Source: Hyperoplus lanceolatus (lineage: Eukaryota; Chordata; Actinopteri; Uranoscopiformes; Ammodytidae). Taken from it: a stretch of 64,000 nucleotides of DNA. The position numbers were made by a program, and so were the translations under genes. A model generated the notes under the pieces. It made no database searches. It saw only the letters and a program-made list of their open reading frames with translations, and was not told the DNA's origin. Below are positions 61,011 to 64,000 of the stretch, piece by piece (the stretch's first letter is position 1; every line of letters begins with the position of its first letter). Where the stretch lies: contig CM049416.1 of assembly GCA_026929865.2 (NCBI GenBank), positions 7,412,001 through 7,476,000 of the forward strand, written 5' to 3'.

Positions 61011-61445
61011 CTATAAACAAAGCAAAAGATCCATACACACTTTTGGATATTTACTGTACAAATCATCAACTACACAATACATCACCTTATCGACATCTAC
61101 ACGCTTATGACTTTTTAACATCACCACACATAGGTCTACACTAAACGTACAAAAACTACATACATGGTACTTGTTGAAATCATTATCATTCGATGTAAAA
61201 CATTTTAAAACATTGTTAAGGGTTTCGTTAACATCGATGCATTTAACGGCACAACCATGTACCATATGAGTCCAATCCTCAGATATCCGCCTAACACAAT
61301 CTGTATGGTATTTAAAACTAAGATCATATAGATGTCTAACATCTTGACGTAGTTCACTTGCAACTGCATTACACAGCAATCTTCTCATACTATACATTAC
61401 ATATTCTTTTTTGGCATAGTTCATCACACTATATACAACACCCAT
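61011..61445 (-). CDS. Small Cys/Val-rich protein, possibly Bcl-2-like
   Basis: A 144-residue frame from MGVVYS; the longer frame upstream is read-through of a (TA)n tract and was not used. All-alpha composition. The segment NKYHVCSFCTFSVDLCV has the spacing of a Bcl-2 BH1 helix, and VDKVMYCVVDDLYSKYPKV resembles the helix before BH2, but the classic NWGR core is not present. Viral Bcl-2 proteins block apoptosis; here this is only a suggestion from pattern. Confidence 0.35.
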   Translation of the reverse strand: MGVVYSVMNYAKKEYVMYSMRRLLCNAVASELRQDVRHLYDLSFKYHTDCVRRISEDWTHMVHGCAVKCIDVNETLNNVLKCFTSNDNDFNKYHVCSFCTFSVDLCVVMLKSHKRVDVDKVMYCVVDDLYSKYPKVCMDLLLCL

Positions 61446-61450
61446 GATTA

Positions 61451-61455
<5 letters not shown>

Positions 61456-61509
<54 letters not shown>
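61456..61509. repeat. (TA)n microsatellite within the Polinton
   Basis: About 27 TA units between two genes. Confidence 0.95.
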
Positions 61510-61513
<4 letters not shown>

Positions 61514-61528
61514 TTTTTTTTATTTTGT

Positions 61529-62750
61529 TTACCCACACCAGATGATCATAGATTCTTTTAAAACTGTATTAAACCTATTATCATCCCTAACTATATGTTT
61601 TAGTTTTGCTCCGAGCCAAGGCGTCACTAACCATTTCTGGAAAGCCTCTTCTGAAACCGATGATAAAATGCAATCAGAATCCTGTATGACTCCCAGACGA
61701 TCAAATACATGCGTTTGCGCATTTTCATAATTCTCGTTAAAAATGTCTTGCCTAATTTCGTCCCGATGTCCTTCAATAAAATTTAGGGGAATAAAATCAA
61801 TACATGAGTGACCACAGCTATGGTATGGTATGGCATACTTGTCAGAATAAGCACAATATATACATGTCTTTTCAAGCCGATGCTGGAGTATTTTGTGTAG
61901 AAAACGTCCTATCATTACCTCAGTAATATCTTGAGCAGACGGTGGAGGGTATCCATCACATTCAAATTCCGTCCTTCCATCGTGAATGTTCTTGTTAGCC
62001 ACGTGTGCCTTTACATCCGCTGGTGGTTTCTCTTGTTGTGCAAGAAACGTCAAATTTCTTTTCCCCAAGGCCTCGCCGAAAATATCAATCCATGATATGT
62101 TGTTACCGTTATCCTGAGAGTTCTTAAAAGGATTGGCCCCGACCGTATCCGGGTACTGTTGAGTTTTCACCCCTGTGTAAATGGGTGAGGAATGTTAGAA
62201 CAGACTAAAACCACGTACCGCTTGTCACACCCCAGGGGGTAAATTTATCGTTTGATGAATGATTGTCATTATCATCATCAGGGGCAAATAGTTTGATCTT
62301 TAGCTTTTCATAGGGTTTGTATACCCTATACCATCTGAATAAAGTATCGATGTGGGAGAAAACGTCTAGAGCTCTCTCCCAGTCAAACCATCTGACAATA
62401 AAAACAGGGGTAAACCACGCCATCCATTCTTGAGTTGTGAGGGGATAGAGTTTATCCTCATCTGGAGTACCCTTTCGGGCGTCACAAATTACAGTGTTAT
62501 TTAGACACTGTCTGAAGAATATATAGTCATCACGGCCCTGGGTATCAGATGATGATATTTCTGTCTCAACGCGATAGGTTTCACCAGGACTCGATCCATT
62601 CCACTGCTCAGCGTAAAGTCCTGTTGCTCTATGGAGCTCTTTACAGATTTTGGTTCTGAAAAAAGACCAGTCTCTAGCGGAAAAACGTATATGCGGCGTG
62701 GTACTCGGTAAAAACAGTTCATTGACTTCCCTGGTATATAGGTGAACCAT
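61529..62750 (-). CDS. Unknown Polinton gene, two exons, 391 aa (46-nt intron)
   Basis: Exon A 62219-62750 and exon B 61529-62172. The intron 62173-62218 has donor GCG|gtacgt, a branch-like TTCTAAC and acceptor TTTACACAG, and is phase 1. Joined length is 1176 nt, divisible by three. Without splicing there would be two abutting frames, the second lacking an ATG. Exon A is Trp- and Asp-rich (EWMAWF, RWFDWERA). Exon B has a Cys/His cluster CIYCAYSDKY...HSCGHSC that could bind zinc. The family is not recognised. A 46-nt intron is unusually short for a vertebrate, so the two-ORF reading remains possible. Confidence 0.5.
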
Positions 62751-62760
62751 TCCTTGGTCA

Positions 62761-63210
62761 GATAAGAATGCCCCTGATTAAATGTATCATATAAGTATCC
62801 GTGAACACAAAGTTAGCATGTAGGTGTGGTATCCTGAGGTAACCCCTTGAAGTATTGTATATCAGACTATTTAAAAGATTTAAAAATCATTCCCGTGATT
62901 CTATATGACCCCCACCTGTATAACATAATGGGATATAAAATCCTCAGTCATCCCCCCCTTGAAGAGGTGTTTTGTTTAGCAAACTAATCATTGTGACCTC
63001 CTAAGGTACCCCACATGTATAACATAATGGGATATAAAATCCTGAGTTACCCCCCCCTTGAAGAGGTGTTTTGTTTTGCAAACTAATCAATGTGCCCTCC
63101 TAAGGTATCCTTTGAATTGGGGTGTTAAGGAAGTAATAAAAACAGATAAAAAACATTCTTTAAGACGCACATTTTTACCTCACGCACGCACCTTGCTTGC
63201 TCACATGTAC
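62761..63210. repeat. 450-bp direct repeat, right-end copy
   Basis: Identical partner of 57924-58373, lying 12 bp inside the right terminal inverted repeat. Its left edge is only 11 bp from the start codon of the rightmost gene. Confidence 0.92.
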
Positions 63211-63258
63211 GCTCATGTACGCATGCATGAGCGTGCGTGAGATAAAATGCGCTTCTTA
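63162..63258. repeat. Subterminal inverted repeat at right end
   Basis: AAGACGCACATTTTTACCTC (63162-) pairs imperfectly with the terminal GATAAAATGCGCTTCTT (to 63258), giving a stem of about 27 bp with a loop of about 35-40 nt. Confidence 0.65.
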
Positions 63259-63267
63259 TTTACTACT
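63223..63267 (-). repeat. Right terminal inverted repeat, 45 bp
   Basis: Inverse of the left repeat. Just inside it, 63162-63190 is a diverged inverted copy of the same sequence, so this end can fold back. Confidence 0.92.
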
Positions 63268-63273
63268 GATTGG
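63268..63273. repeat. Target-site duplication, right
   Basis: GATTGG directly after the right inverted repeat, identical to 54749-54754. Confidence 0.9.
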
Positions 63274-64000
63274 TTTAGCTTTTAATAAACATTTTTTAGC
63301 TGCTGGTCAACTTTTTCAGAATGGAGGATGTACACCCTCTACAACTAGTAGTAACGTACCGCCTGTCTCTCAAACTCCTCTTTTTAGCCTTGTTCCAGTT
63401 CCAACAAGTGTTGTTGTAGATGCGCTTCTAGCCATCAACCCCAGGAAGTATATGGGGGAAGACAATTTGGACCCATTTTCAATCAATCTCTCTACACATA
63501 TAATATCAAAACAAATAACCCATATTTTTAATCTTTCCATCTCCTCCGGTATTGTTCCTAAAGTTTGGAAAAAAGCTCATGTCATCCCATTGCATAAAGG
63601 GGGTGACAAAAGTGATCTCAATAATTACAGGCCAATTTCAAAACTTCCATGCCTGGCAAAAATCCTAGAATCAGTTATTAATAATCAGTTGAAAACCTTT
63701 TTATCCAGTGCTTCCATTCTGAGCCCATTTCAATCTGGTTTCAGGGCAGGTCACAGTACTGTATCTGCTCTCACTTTGGTCTTAGACAACATTGTTACAG
63801 CTATCGACAATAAAAAGCACTGTGCAGAACTTTTTGTTGATCTGTCTAAAGCCTTTGATACTTTAGATCACCATTTGCTTTTACAGAGGCTGCATGATAT
63901 TGGTTTTGATTATTCTACATGTAGCTGGTTTAGGGATTATCTCTCTGATAGACAGCAGTCAGTAAAACTGGGAAGCCACCAAACTGAGTTTTTAACAGTT
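63274..64000 (+). CDS. LINE ORF2, reverse-transcriptase part (cut by window end)
   Basis: After the 6-bp duplication the same frame continues with GLAFNKHF and stays open to the window edge. It contains NYRPISKLPCLAKILE, SPFQSGFRAGHSTVSAL and ELFVDLSKAFDTLDH (first catalytic Asp), which define the start of the RT domain. The YADD motif is expected just outside. With the endonuclease part this was a single ORF2. Confidence 0.85.

Larger units (their letters stand above)
54755..63267 (-). mobile_element. Polinton/Maverick (adintovirus-like) element, internally deleted
   Basis: An 8,513-bp element bounded by 45-bp perfect inverted repeats starting AGTAGTAAATAAGAAG and flanked by a perfect 6-bp duplication GATTGG (54749-54754, 63268-63273). 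Six-base duplications and AG-starting ends are typical of Polinton integrases. All genes are on the minus strand. From the right end: an unknown two-exon gene, a small possible Bcl-2-like gene, integrase, penton-like protein, pX-like basic protein, a five-exon gene, an acidic repeat protein and a polymerase N-terminal fragment that joins the left repeat. Usual Polintons are 15-20 kb with full PolB, major capsid, ATPase and protease; these are absent. Two identical 450-bp repeats lie inside. Confidence 0.9.
51497..64000 (+). mobile_element. CR1/L2-group LINE, interrupted by three insertions
   Basis: A single non-LTR retrotransposon reading left to right: ORF1 with an SGNH esterase domain (51504-52600), ORF2 with apurinic-type endonuclease (to 54754) and reverse transcriptase (63274 to the window end and beyond). 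Later insertions are an antisense L2 tail (51914-52115), a 599-bp MITE (52604-53202) and the Polinton-type element (54755-63267). The frame across the Polinton site is continuous once its 6-bp duplication is counted once, so the LINE was in good condition when hit. The 5' start is approximate and the 3' end is outside the window. Confidence 0.85.

Noticed and set aside
61446-61538. N-terminal extension of the small Polinton protein (poly Tyr-Ile)
   Set aside because: Encoded by a (TA)n tract; the ATG at 61445 is the more sensible start.
54755-63267. Herpesvirus/piggyBac (Teratorn-type) or other large viral insertion
   Set aside because: Retrovirus-type integrase with chromodomain, 6-bp duplication and PolB fragment identify a Polinton/Maverick; no herpesvirus or piggyBac gene is present.

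Overview
The window is nuclear DNA from a ray-finned fish, most likely a spiny-rayed teleost. The evidence is one vertebrate gene with fish-like divergence (slc16a7), many hAT and PIF/Harbinger-type miniature elements with readable target-site duplications, a Tc1 remnant, L2/CR1-group LINEs, a tRNA-derived SINE, abundant (CA)n and (TA)n arrays, and a Polinton/Maverick (adintovirus-like) element. No bacterial features were found.

Layout. 1-542 is the 3' end of a Tc1 element. 3167-9739 is a patch of nested miniature elements with a tiny LTR-like element. 9740-18549 has no gene I can support. 18558-19492 is a hAT-type MITE. 20080-28893 holds the four coding exons of slc16a7 (monocarboxylate transporter 2, 481 aa) on the minus strand, with a possible noncoding first exon at about 41.6-41.8 kb. 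The intervening sequence carries microsatellites and a hAT-inside-hAT stack (35.9-39.05 kb). 42.2-44.7 kb holds a minisatellite and a 5'-truncated L2 LINE. 45.9-50.35 kb holds three MITEs and a SINE.

From about 51.5 kb to the window end lies one plus-strand CR1/L2-group LINE. It has an SGNH-esterase ORF1 and an endonuclease/reverse transcriptase ORF2, and three later insertions broke it: an antisense L2 tail, a 599-bp Harbinger-like MITE, and an 8,513-bp Polinton-type element at 54755-63267. The Polinton has 45-bp terminal inverted repeats and a perfect 6-bp target duplication (GATTGG), and the LINE reading frame resumes exactly on its far side.

The Polinton is the most interesting object. 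It keeps a full integrase with chromodomain, a penton-like minor capsid protein, a basic pX/pVI-like protein, several unrecognised open genes and only the N-terminal piece of the protein-primed DNA polymerase, which runs straight into the left inverted repeat. No major capsid, packaging ATPase or protease is present. A 4.4-kb cassette (integrase, capsid-type genes and unknowns) is bracketed by two identical 450-bp direct repeats. At least one gene is spliced: five exons, all introns phase 1, together 828 nt. A second appears to contain a 46-nt intron. The intact frames and identical repeats suggest a young, deleted, probably non-autonomous derivative that would need polymerase and major capsid from elsewhere.
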